Source of the DNA: an uncultured Clostridia bacterium | Lineage (GTDB): Bacteria; Bacillota; Clostridia; Oscillospirales; Acutalibacteraceae | Assembly (NCBI GenBank): GCA_947631945.1 | Contig: CANRNI010000006.1 | Span: 1-64,000 of the forward strand | Length of the DNA stretch: 64,000 bases | Reading direction: 5' to 3' | In this document: positions 16,805-23,837 of the stretch, one piece after another | Layout of the letters: each line of letters begins with the position of its first letter | How positions within the stretch are numbered: position 1 is the first letter of the stretch | Translations under genes and position numbers: made by a program | Notes under the pieces: generated by a model | Databases searched by the model: none | The model's input: the letters and a program-made list of their open reading frames with translations, nothing else | Told to the model about the DNA's origin: nothing

Positions 16805-18115
16805 ATGAAGTTTTCTGATTTTAACAAGAAAATAGTTGAGAAGAACGTAAAATACTCCGTTGATAAAATAACGGAAATTATTAAAAAAATAGGTCCCAGA
16901 GAGTCGGGAAGCCCCGAGGCATACGCGGCTCAGGAGCTTTTGAGAAAGGATCTTGAAAAATACGCCGATGAAGTTCATTATGAAACTTACGAAATGGCTC
17001 CCAAAGCGTTCCTTCATTTTACAAAGACTGTCAGCGACGTTGTAATAGGCGCGATTGCGGCAGGCGGACTCCTCAAATATGTAAAACCCGAAAAGCTTGG
17101 CAAACTCGGAAAACTTGCGAAGAATAAGGCTATTCCTCATGCGCTCGTAGGCGTCTCGGCGGTGGGCGGACTTTTTGTAACGGCGATGGAGTTCCTTTTC
17201 TATAAACAGTTTACGGACAGACTTCACAAGAAAGTATCGGGCAGGAATCTTGTCGCGACAAGAAAAGCAACTGAGGAAACAAAAAAACGCATAGTTGTCA
17301 GCGGACATATCGACTGTGCCTACGAGTGGAGACACGTCTATTACGGTAAAGATAAGCTTATGGGACCGCTTATGGGCGGCACCATAGTATCGGGCGCGGT
17401 CTCGGCTGTTACGGGAATCCTTTCGGCCGCTCTTGCGCTTGCAAAATCGGAAAGCAGATTTGCCTCCTTTATGATTGATAAATCGTATCTTTTCCACTTC
17501 TTCACGATACTCAATATGCTGACACTTCACGCGTTTATTAATTTTAAAGTCCTATCTCCCGGAGCTAATGATAATCTTACGGGTACAATGGCTGCCGTTA
17601 CAGCTCTTAAAATGCTTGACGAAGCCGGAATCAGGTTTAAGAATACAGATGTTGTCGCGATGATTACCGACGGTGAGGAGGCCGGACTCAGAGGCGCGAA
17701 GCAGTTCGCAAAGGATCACTATAAAGAGTATGTTGAATCCGGCGTTGAAACTTCGATACTCTGCGTCGATACTCTTACCGATATGGATTATTTTAACGTT
17801 TACAACAGGGATATGACGGGAACCGTTAAACATGACGGTAATTTCTGCCGGCTTATAATGGACGCGGCAAAAGAGGCAGGTTATGACAACTTAAAATTCG
17901 CAAGCGTATTTTTCGGTTCTTCAGACGCGGCCGCGTTCTCACAGGCCGGATATTCCGCAACCTGCCTTGCGGCTATGGATCCCGCTCCTGCGGATTATTA
18001 TCATAACAGACGCGATAATTATGACAGACTTGTTCCCGAAGCTATAAAAGTAGGCTTCGATATAGTCATATCGTCTATACTTAAATTCGCGGACGAGGAT
18101 AACGGCGAAAATTAA
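16805..18115 (+). CDS. M28-family zinc aminopeptidase-like protein, membrane-associated
   Basis: A 436-residue co-catalytic zinc peptidase of family M28. The metal ligands are all visible: His168 and Asp170 (SGHIDCAYE), Asp256 (GANDNLTG), Glu291-Glu292 (DGEEAG), Asp322 (CVDTLTD) and His400 (YYHNRRDN). There is no signal peptide; two hydrophobic segments (around 75-90 and 115-140) and another pair (190-215 and 230-250) are inserted before and between ligand blocks, suggesting membrane association with the catalytic domain in the cytoplasm or at its face. The substrate is probably short peptides. ATG 16805 with AGGAG upstream; monocistronic, led by a strong promoter. Confidence 0.85.
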   Translation: MKFSDFNKKIVEKNVKYSVDKITEIIKKIGPRESGSPEAYAAQELLRKDLEKYADEVHYETYEMAPKAFLHFTKTVSDVVIGAIAAGGLLKYVKPEKLGKLGKLAKNKAIPHALVGVSAVGGLFVTAMEFLFYKQFTDRLHKKVSGRNLVATRKATEETKKRIVVSGHIDCAYEWRHVYYGKDKLMGPLMGGTIVSGAVSAVTGILSAALALAKSESRFASFMIDKSYLFHFFTILNMLTLHAFINFKVLSPGANDNLTGTMAAVTALKMLDEAGIRFKNTDVVAMITDGEEAGLRGAKQFAKDHYKEYVESGVETSILCVDTLTDMDYFNVYNRDMTGTVKHDGNFCRLIMDAAKEAGYDNLKFASVFFGSSDAAAFSQAGYSATCLAAMDPAPADYYHNRRDNYDRLVPEAIKVGFDIVISSILKFADEDNGEN

Positions 18116-18240
18116 TGTTTCATTACATAAATTTATCGTCTTATTAAGCGGCTAAGGCCTATTTCCATTAATATACCGCATAGTATTATATGTGAGCTTA
18201 TACGGCGTTTAGGTTTATATTTTGCCGAATAATAAAAAAG

Positions 18241-18273
18241 CGCGGGAGAACTCATATCGGGTTCTCCCGTTTA
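18241..18273. terminator. Terminator hairpin after the M28 peptidase gene
   Basis: CGGGAGAAC, nine-base loop, GTTCTCCCG, followed by TTT on the plus strand and flanked by an A-rich run that gives CTTTTTTATT on the minus strand. It lies between the peptidase stop and mntP. Confidence 0.65.
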
Positions 18274-18306
18274 ATAGGAAATTATAATTCATTGCGGAGG
18301 AATATC

Positions 18307-18876
18307 ATGGGTTTATGGGAGCTTTTTCTCGTCGGTGTGGGACTTTCTATGGACGCTTTTGCCGTCGCAGTCTGCAAAGGGCTGGAAATGGTAAAAATAA
18401 ATTATAGGCACACCTTTCTTATCGCTTTGTTTTTCGGCGGTTTTCAGGCTCTTATGCCGCTGGCAGGCTATCTGCTCGGCGTGCAGTTTGAAAACTATAT
18501 AACGAGCATAGACCATTGGATAGCATTTGTATTGCTCGCCGTAATAGGCGGCAAGATGATTTTTGAAGCCTTTAAAAAAGATAATGAAAAGGATTCGAGC
18601 CGCGGCGAAAGCTTCAGCATAAAGGAGCTGTCTATGCTTGCCGTAGCAACAAGCATAGACGCTCTCGCTGTCGGCATAACGTTTGCTTTTCTCGGCGTGA
18701 ATATCGCCGTTTCGGTATCGCTTATAGGCGTAACGACCTTTATTCTTTCAGGCGCGGGGGTCTTTATCGGTCATAAATTCGGGGAGAAATACAAGGATAA
18801 GGCCTCTCTCGCCGGAGGAGTTATACTGATTTTAATAGGATTAAAAATATTGCTTGAGCATTTAGGGAAGCTCTGA
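18307..18876 (+). CDS. mntP: Manganese exporter MntP
   Basis: A 189-residue membrane protein with six predicted helices built from two DUF204 repeats: GLSMDAFAVAVCKG near residue 12 and ATSIDALAVGITFA in the middle. The membrane aspartates in these repeats are those needed for Mn2+ efflux in the family. The start is ATG 18307, preceded by GGAGG; an in-frame TTG at 18292 overlaps that ribosome site and is rejected. No Mn2+ riboswitch of the yybP-ykoY type could be recognised upstream. The stop codon lies in a MITE end fragment. Confidence 0.92.
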   Translation: MGLWELFLVGVGLSMDAFAVAVCKGLEMVKINYRHTFLIALFFGGFQALMPLAGYLLGVQFENYITSIDHWIAFVLLAVIGGKMIFEAFKKDNEKDSSRGESFSIKELSMLAVATSIDALAVGITFAFLGVNIAVSVSLIGVTTFILSGAGVFIGHKFGEKYKDKASLAGGVILILIGLKILLEHLGKL

Positions 18877-18893
18877 TTTAATTAGTGCTTCCT
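18874..18893. repeat. MITE end fragment (family B) between convergent genes
   Basis: TGATTTAATTAGTGCTTCCT, followed by TA, matches the right end of the family B element at 23633-23805. It contains the mntP stop codon (TGA) and borders the stop codon of the convergent bile salt hydrolase gene. Confidence 0.6.
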
Positions 18894-19864
18894 TAATTCA
18901 GCATAAGAATATGCTGTCCCTCAATCAGCGGATAGCTGACCAATTCGGCTCCGTCAAGATTTTCCCTGTACATATCCACTCCCGTGATTTGGCTGTTTTC
19001 GTATGTCGTGTAATAATATATTCCCTTGTCTGTATTGCAGCACGAGGAATATATTGTGTACTCATAGCCGTGTTCAACCTTACAGCAGCCCCGCTGCTGT
19101 GCAACAGAAGCGAGAATATGGAAAAACTGACTTATGCTTTCCGATTCCGAATTGCCCGAGCGGGAATTGAGCCGCGTAAAGGCCGCCTTGATAAACCTTG
19201 ATGCGGAAGAAAGATCGCCGGGAAGTCCAAGTCCTCCCATTCCTCGGCTGTAGGGTTTTAAATCTATCTTATCCGTAAAGCGGTTTTCCGGATCGGCAGG
19301 CGAAAGAGCCATATAGTTTGCCAAATTTGTCAAATGAAAGTCAAAACAGGGATTATTGGTTAAAACTCCTACAGGATTATCGTAAAATTTAAGTCCGCTC
19401 CGAACAGATTCCACCACAATGCTCTCGTTTTTATCCGAAATTATCCAATGCAGCGGTGAAAGCGGTAACTGTGGGCTAAAATCCTCTTTAAGAAGGTTAA
19501 TCCGTGATAGCTTTTCGCGAGCTTCACCGATTGTGGCGCACTGTCCCAAAATCCACGGGATAAACTCAAACGGCGTGATATTGTCCTTTTCCGGCGCTTC
19601 ACATTTATACTCGGCATTTTCGGGAAAATTCAATCCGGCCATACTGAGCCCCTTTTCGTTTGTCGCGTCATAGTAAAGCGGATATCCCTCCTGCACAAAT
19701 GCCATACCTATCATTGCGTAGTGACTGCGCATTTCATCGGCACGACGAAAGCGGAACGGATAATTTCGCGGCGTTATCGTAACGGTTTGATTGTAGGCAA
19801 ACTCATAATCAAGATTACGCCCGAAATAATGGTCGTTTGTTTTATAAGTAACTGCGGTACACAT
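18893..19864 (-). CDS. bsh: Bile salt hydrolase (choloylglycine hydrolase family)
   Basis: An Ntn-hydrolase that cleaves the amide of glycine- or taurine-conjugated bile salts. The catalytic Cys2 directly follows the start Met, as required for exposure after Met removal. The other active-site residues are in place: Arg16, Asp19 (GRNLDYE), Asn79 (MAGLNFP), Asn171 (LTNNPCFDF) and Arg223 (SSASRF). GMGGLGLPGDLSS is typical of bile salt hydrolases rather than penicillin V acylases, though the two are not fully separable by eye. Length 323 is normal. No signal peptide, so cytoplasmic. GGAGGAATGAATC precedes the ATG. It stands alone. Confidence 0.9.
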   Translation of the reverse strand: MCTAVTYKTNDHYFGRNLDYEFAYNQTVTITPRNYPFRFRRADEMRSHYAMIGMAFVQEGYPLYYDATNEKGLSMAGLNFPENAEYKCEAPEKDNITPFEFIPWILGQCATIGEAREKLSRINLLKEDFSPQLPLSPLHWIISDKNESIVVESVRSGLKFYDNPVGVLTNNPCFDFHLTNLANYMALSPADPENRFTDKIDLKPYSRGMGGLGLPGDLSSASRFIKAAFTRLNSRSGNSESESISQFFHILASVAQQRGCCKVEHGYEYTIYSSCCNTDKGIYYYTTYENSQITGVDMYRENLDGAELVSYPLIEGQHILMLN

Positions 19865-19947
19865 GATTCATTCCTCCGTATCTTAATTTTCAAAATAGTA
19901 TAACAGTTTTTTCATTTTAAGGCGGCTCCGCATAACAAAATCCATGC

Positions 19948-20268
19948 TTAAAGATTTGCAATATATGCGTTTAAAATATCAATGGCTGTTTTCCTTTGGC
20001 GCGGAGTTAATCCCTCAAATTTTTCCGTAATTTCATCAAAAATATAATTTTTCCCCGAGTTTACTTCATACCTTAAAATATAATCCGCCGAAACATTTAA
20101 AGCGTCGATAATTTTCATGAATATATTCATACTCGGAAATTTTACTCCGCGTTCTATTTCGCCCAAATACATCGCGCCTATACCTGCCAATTCGGCAAGC
20201 TTTTCGCGTGTATATCCCTTTGCTTCTCTTGCTTCGCGAAGCCTTTTTCCAAGCTCGGCTTTTTCCAT
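19948..20268 (-). CDS. XRE-family transcriptional regulator
   Basis: A 106-residue protein with an N-terminal helix-turn-helix of the Cro/CI type (ELGKRLREAREAKGYTREKL, recognition helix around GAMYLGEIERG) and a short helical C-terminal part ending in ILNAYIANL, which may dimerise. ATG 20268 with GAGGAG upstream. A perfect inverted repeat AGTGTA-AA-TACACT at 20299-20312 between its -10 (TATAAT) and ribosome site is a likely self-regulatory operator. Targets unknown; the similar regulator at 59665 has related architecture. Confidence 0.85.
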   Translation of the reverse strand: MEKAELGKRLREAREAKGYTREKLAELAGIGAMYLGEIERGVKFPSMNIFMKIIDALNVSADYILRYEVNSGKNYIFDEITEKFEGLTPRQRKTAIDILNAYIANL

Positions 20269-20298
20269 TTTAAATGCTCCTCAGTTAATAGCATTATT

Positions 20299-20312
20299 AG
20301 TGTAAATACACT
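20299..20312. promoter_or_regulatory. Candidate operator of the XRE regulator
   Basis: Inverted repeat AGTGTA-AA-TACACT, located just downstream of the -10 TATAAT (about 20319-20324, minus strand). Its position would let the bound protein block its own transcription. Confidence 0.5.
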
Positions 20313-20404
20313 CTAAAATTATAAGCGAAATTTTAATGTCATTGAATAAGCCGATAGCATTTAATTTATGCTATGAGCTAATATTGACGAAAAACTTTTT
20401 TATA

Positions 20405-20577
20405 AGGCAACACCGCACAATTAACGGCTACCGCCTTTGCCGCGCATCTGTACCGAGATTTTCCGTCATTTTTGCCAAAAGTTCCTTGAAATACGTCAGT
20501 ATTCCTGCGTCACTTTTGTCAATCTGACGAAAAATCTCATGGCACATCTGCACGACAATAATTATGCGGTATTGCCA
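20405..20577. mobile_element. MITE-like palindromic element, family A, 173 bp
   Basis: Same length, ends and interior as the copy at 16381-16553, with TA at 20403-20404 and 20578-20579. The last base of the right end is A rather than T. Its right end is ten bases from the -35 of the GH31 promoter. Confidence 0.85.
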
Positions 20578-20588
20578 TAAACAAAATA

Positions 20589-20617
20589 TTGATTCTTTTC
20601 ACATTCAATGATATAAT
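20589..20617 (+). promoter_or_regulatory. Promoter of the alpha-xylosidase gene
   Basis: TTGATT, 17 bases, TATAAT, 25 bases upstream of the start codon. It lies immediately after a MITE-like element; no operator palindrome seen. Confidence 0.65.
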
Positions 20618-20642
20618 CTTCTTATTTCAAGAGGTGATTTTA

Positions 20643-22817
20643 ATGAATATGCCAACCGATACGGAATTTCCGCAGTTCAAAACCGAGGAAAGCCGTTTGT
20701 ATAAGGACGACGTGATAAATAAATACAACGCTGTCCACAACAGACCGAATGAAATTACCGCTGTTGAAAAAACAGATTCAGGTGTTATTCTGACATTTTC
20801 CGTGTCGGCGCAAAGAGCCGTTCTTTCCTACACGCACGAAACTCGGATTTATCTATTAAAGCAATGCCCCTGCGAAACAGAGCGGTTATATCTTCATGTA
20901 GAGCTTTGGAGCGATACCGTTTTCAAGCTTTTGTTTTCCGATGAAAAATATCCCGAAAATCCCTTTGACGGGCTTCCGAGAGAAGCGAGAATGTTAATCG
21001 CCGAACCTCAAAAGGTTGATTTTGAAGTCCTTACGGACGATGATTCCATTACCGTAAAAACAAAAAAAATCGAGATACGCATTGACAGGCAAACGGCGAA
21101 GATTTCCGCATTTGACAATAGAGGAGCCGAATATTATTCGCAGCGCAAAAATAATTTCAGAACGCCCGATACCTGCGATTTGGCGTTAGGTACTCTCGGC
21201 CGCGAACGCAAGGTTTTTGAAGCGTTGGAGCTTGAAAACAACGAGATAATTTACGGTCTCGGCGAACGCTTTGACGGTCTTATAAGAAACGGAAGAACCG
21301 TTGATTTTTACAATAAGGACGCTGTAGGCACGACAAGCAGGAGAGCTTATGTGAATATCCCGTTTTATATTTCAACGAAAGGCTACGGTTTATTTTTAAA
21401 CAGCGGCGCCGATACAAGCTGGGATATAGCGACCGAGGATTGTTCTTCGCTTCAGTTTTCCGTCGCGGATAATCAAATGGAGTATTTTGTAATTTGGGGA
21501 GATACTCCGAAAGATATTATAAAATCCTATTGCACTCTGACGGGATTTGCGCCGTTGCCGCCTCTTTGGAGCTTCGGCCTTTGGATGAGCAGAAACAGTT
21601 ATACTTCATGGGAAACCGTTTTTGATATCGCTGAAAAATTGCGCGAGTACGATATTCCCTGTGACGTTATTCATCTTGACACCGCGTGGTTCAAAACGGA
21701 CTGGGACTGCGATCTTAAATTTTCGGAAGAACGTTTTCCGAATCCTGCCCAAAACATAGAAAAATTAAGAAAAATGGGCTTCCGTATTTCTCTCTGGCAG
21801 TACAATTTTATTCCTCCGAACGCGGATAACTCGCATTTCTTGGAGGCTGTGCGTAACGGTTATCTCGCGAAAAACGAAAAGGGCGAACCTTATCAACTGC
21901 CGGAGGAATGTAAGGGCAGTTGGACAAAGGACGTTATAATTGATTTTTCAAATCCCGACGCGAGAAAATGGTACGGAGATAAAATTTACTCGCTTATAAA
22001 AACGGGAGCGGCGGCAATAAAGACCGATTTCGGTGAGGGTATACCCGAGGACGCGGTTTATCATTCCATAGACGGCAGACATTTTCATAATTTGTATTCG
22101 CTTGTATATAACCATACCGTGTTTAACGCCACAAAGGAAGCAAGCGGCGAAAGCATCGTATGGGCAAGAAGCGGTACGGCGGGGAGCCAGCGGTACCCTG
22201 TCCATTGGGGCGGCGACAGCCAATGCAGCTTTGAGGCTCTCGCGGCAACTCTCAGAGGGGCTTTATCAATGGGTATGAGCGGAATACCGTTCTTTTCGCA
22301 TGATATAGGCGGTTTTTTAGGTATGCCCGATGATGAGCTTTACGTGCGCTGGGCGCAGCTCGGTATGTTTTCCTCTCACGCGAGATGTCACGGCGCGGGA
22401 GATACAACTCACCGCGAGCCTTGGGCATTTTCGGAAGAAGCCTGCGATATCTTCCGCTATTATGATAAGCTGAGATATTCCTTGATGCCGTATATTTATG
22501 AGCAGGCGAAAAAATGCACCGAAACGGGACTTCCGATGATGCGGGCGCTGTATCTCGAATATCCCGACGACAGGAACGTTTACCATATTGACGATGAGTA
22601 TATGTTCGGTGACAGTATTCTTGTAGCGCCTGTTTTAATGCCTCTCGCGAAAAGCAAAATAAGAAAAATATATCTTCCGAAAGGCGTCTGGACGGACTTC
22701 TTTACAAAAGAAAAAACAGAATCTCAGGGTATTTGGATAGAAAAATCCGTGGATTTAAAAACAATGCCGCTTTATGTGAAATACGGCTCCGAAATAAAAC
22801 TCCGCGACATTCCTTAA
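20643..22817 (+). CDS. yicI: GH31 alpha-xylosidase (YicI type)
   Basis: A 724-residue glycoside hydrolase of family 31. The nucleophile is Asp462 in KTDFGEGIPEDA and the acid/base is Asp525 in PVHWGGDSQ, both in the sequence context of the YicI alpha-xylosidases (KTDFGE) rather than classical alpha-glucosidases. An N-terminal beta-sandwich (to about residue 290) precedes the TIM barrel, which opens with LWSFGLWMSRNSYTSW, and C-terminal beta domains follow. No signal peptide, so it acts on imported isoprimeverose-like xylosides. The start is ATG 20643 (AGAGGTGA upstream); the longer frame from 20589 begins inside the promoter. It has no transporter partner nearby. Confidence 0.92.
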   Translation: MNMPTDTEFPQFKTEESRLYKDDVINKYNAVHNRPNEITAVEKTDSGVILTFSVSAQRAVLSYTHETRIYLLKQCPCETERLYLHVELWSDTVFKLLFSDEKYPENPFDGLPREARMLIAEPQKVDFEVLTDDDSITVKTKKIEIRIDRQTAKISAFDNRGAEYYSQRKNNFRTPDTCDLALGTLGRERKVFEALELENNEIIYGLGERFDGLIRNGRTVDFYNKDAVGTTSRRAYVNIPFYISTKGYGLFLNSGADTSWDIATEDCSSLQFSVADNQMEYFVIWGDTPKDIIKSYCTLTGFAPLPPLWSFGLWMSRNSYTSWETVFDIAEKLREYDIPCDVIHLDTAWFKTDWDCDLKFSEERFPNPAQNIEKLRKMGFRISLWQYNFIPPNADNSHFLEAVRNGYLAKNEKGEPYQLPEECKGSWTKDVIIDFSNPDARKWYGDKIYSLIKTGAAAIKTDFGEGIPEDAVYHSIDGRHFHNLYSLVYNHTVFNATKEASGESIVWARSGTAGSQRYPVHWGGDSQCSFEALAATLRGALSMGMSGIPFFSHDIGGFLGMPDDELYVRWAQLGMFSSHARCHGAGDTTHREPWAFSEEACDIFRYYDKLRYSLMPYIYEQAKKCTETGLPMMRALYLEYPDDRNVYHIDDEYMFGDSILVAPVLMPLAKSKIRKIYLPKGVWTDFFTKEKTESQGIWIEKSVDLKTMPLYVKYGSEIKLRDIP

Positions 22818-22847
22818 AACATAAATAATAATAGAATAATTGCATAT

Positions 22848-22876
22848 GACGGCTGCCGATAAAATCGGCGGCCGTC
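22848..22876. terminator. Hairpin after the alpha-xylosidase gene
   Basis: GACGGCTGCCGA/TCGGCGGCCGTC with an AAAA-type loop. It is followed not by a T-run but by AGTTTGTCGA, the same sequence that follows the hairpin at 47810-47834, so it belongs to the composite repeat unit next to it. Confidence 0.55.
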
Positions 22877-22998
22877 AGTTTGTCGATATTTTTATAAAAG
22901 TTTCGGTCAAGCCTTTACAAAGGCTTGCAGGGGTCACGGGGACGGCGTTCCCGTGTCGCGCTCCGCAGAGCGCGAAATCTCCTTTTTCGCGCAAAAAA
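22877..22998. repeat. Three-hairpin repeat unit (copy 1)
   Basis: Starts AGTTTGTCGA, then AAAGTTTCGGTCAAGCC and three successive hairpins: AAGCCTTT/AAAGGCTT, CACGGG/CCCGTG and GCGCTC/GAGCGC, ending in a GCGC...GCGC pair. Nearly identical to 47835-47960. Both copies lie between convergent genes, where they may end transcription from both sides. Confidence 0.75.
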
Positions 22999-23002
22999 GC
23001 AA

Positions 23003-23413
23003 CTACTTTATCGTCAGCCGATATCTGCAATATCCGAAAAGTACGGCGGTCGTAAGCGACGCGACTGTCACAATAAGTCCGAGATAAAATTCGGGAAACG
23101 CCATGTTTAAGCTTTTTATAATGCTGTTATTCAGCGATACAGTTTTAGTGTACCATGTGAAAAACTCGTAAATTTCGACGGCCATTATACCCGCGAAGCC
23201 TGTATAAATAAGAGGATTTTGAAATTTTTCTGCTTTTCTTATCCAAATACCCGCAATAATAATTATTATAAATACTATCGTAAAGGGATTTTTTAAAACA
23301 ATTGTTCCGCTTATTTCCTGAACGCCTTTTTCGCCGCCGAACCATGTCATAAACATCAGGCATATATTTACCGTGAGCAGAACGGATAAAGTAATTTTTT
23401 GCCATAACTTCAT
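23003..23413 (-). CDS. Small membrane protein of unknown function
   Basis: A 136-residue protein with four predicted transmembrane segments (around 7-22, 45-58, 68-87 and 112-128), short loops and a basic C-terminus. No motif recognised; composition resembles clostridial four-helix membrane proteins with no assigned role. ATG 23413 follows AAAGGAGATG. It converges on the alpha-xylosidase gene across the three-hairpin repeat and has no operon partner. Its stop codon lies a few bases from the repeat. Confidence 0.7.
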   Translation of the reverse strand: MKLWQKITLSVLLTVNICLMFMTWFGGEKGVQEISGTIVLKNPFTIVFIIIIIAGIWIRKAEKFQNPLIYTGFAGIMAVEIYEFFTWYTKTVSLNNSIIKSLNMAFPEFYLGLIVTVASLTTAVLFGYCRYRLTIK

Positions 23414-23588
23414 TTAAAGCATCTCCTTTATAGGCAATTATATTACTCCGTACTAAAACTGCGGTAAATAAAATGCAAAGAAATTATAAAGAAAATGCAG
23501 ATTTTATTGCTGTCAACCGCCTTCGGTTTATAAAATAATTCCGTAACAAAAATTTATTATAGGCAATGCGTCAGTAAATCGAAATAAG

Positions 23589-23620
23589 CAAAAGCCCCGG
23601 AGAACTGCTGTTCTTCCGGG
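23589..23620 (-). terminator. Terminator of the surface-protein genes
   Basis: On the minus strand CCCGGAAGAA, a CAGCAG loop, TTCTCCGGGG, then CTTTTGCTTATTT. It lies about 220 bases past the stop of the 913-residue surface protein, with a MITE-like element in between. Confidence 0.75.
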
Positions 23621-23632
23621 ACTTGTAACTTA

Positions 23633-23805
23633 AGGAACCACTGAATAAATCACGCCTAACGGCTGAACGCACATCTTGCGCCGCGATTTTCCGTCATTTT
23701 TGCCAAAAGCTCCTTGAAATACGTCAGTATTCCTGCGTCACTTTTGTCAATCTGACGAAAAATCTCGTGACGCAATCTGCACGTTCGATTTAATCAGTGC
23801 TTCCT
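23633..23805. mobile_element. MITE-like palindromic element, family B, 173 bp
   Basis: Exactly as long as family A and with the same interior (TTTTCCGTCA, CTCCTTGAAATACGTCAG, TGACGAAAAA), but with different ends: AGGAACCACTGAATAAATC at the left and AGGAAGCACTGATTAAATC at the right (read inward). TA flanks at 23631-23632 and 23806-23807. The gap from the membrane protein to here (23414-23632) otherwise holds only the terminator. Confidence 0.85.
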
Positions 23806-23837
23806 TAAACCTCTTAAAATTTATAGGTATAATCTTA

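Noticed and set aside
18116..18306. yybP-ykoY Mn2+ riboswitch upstream of mntP
   Set aside because: Expected because such elements often control mntP, but the conserved aptamer segments could not be found; only a terminator hairpin is there.
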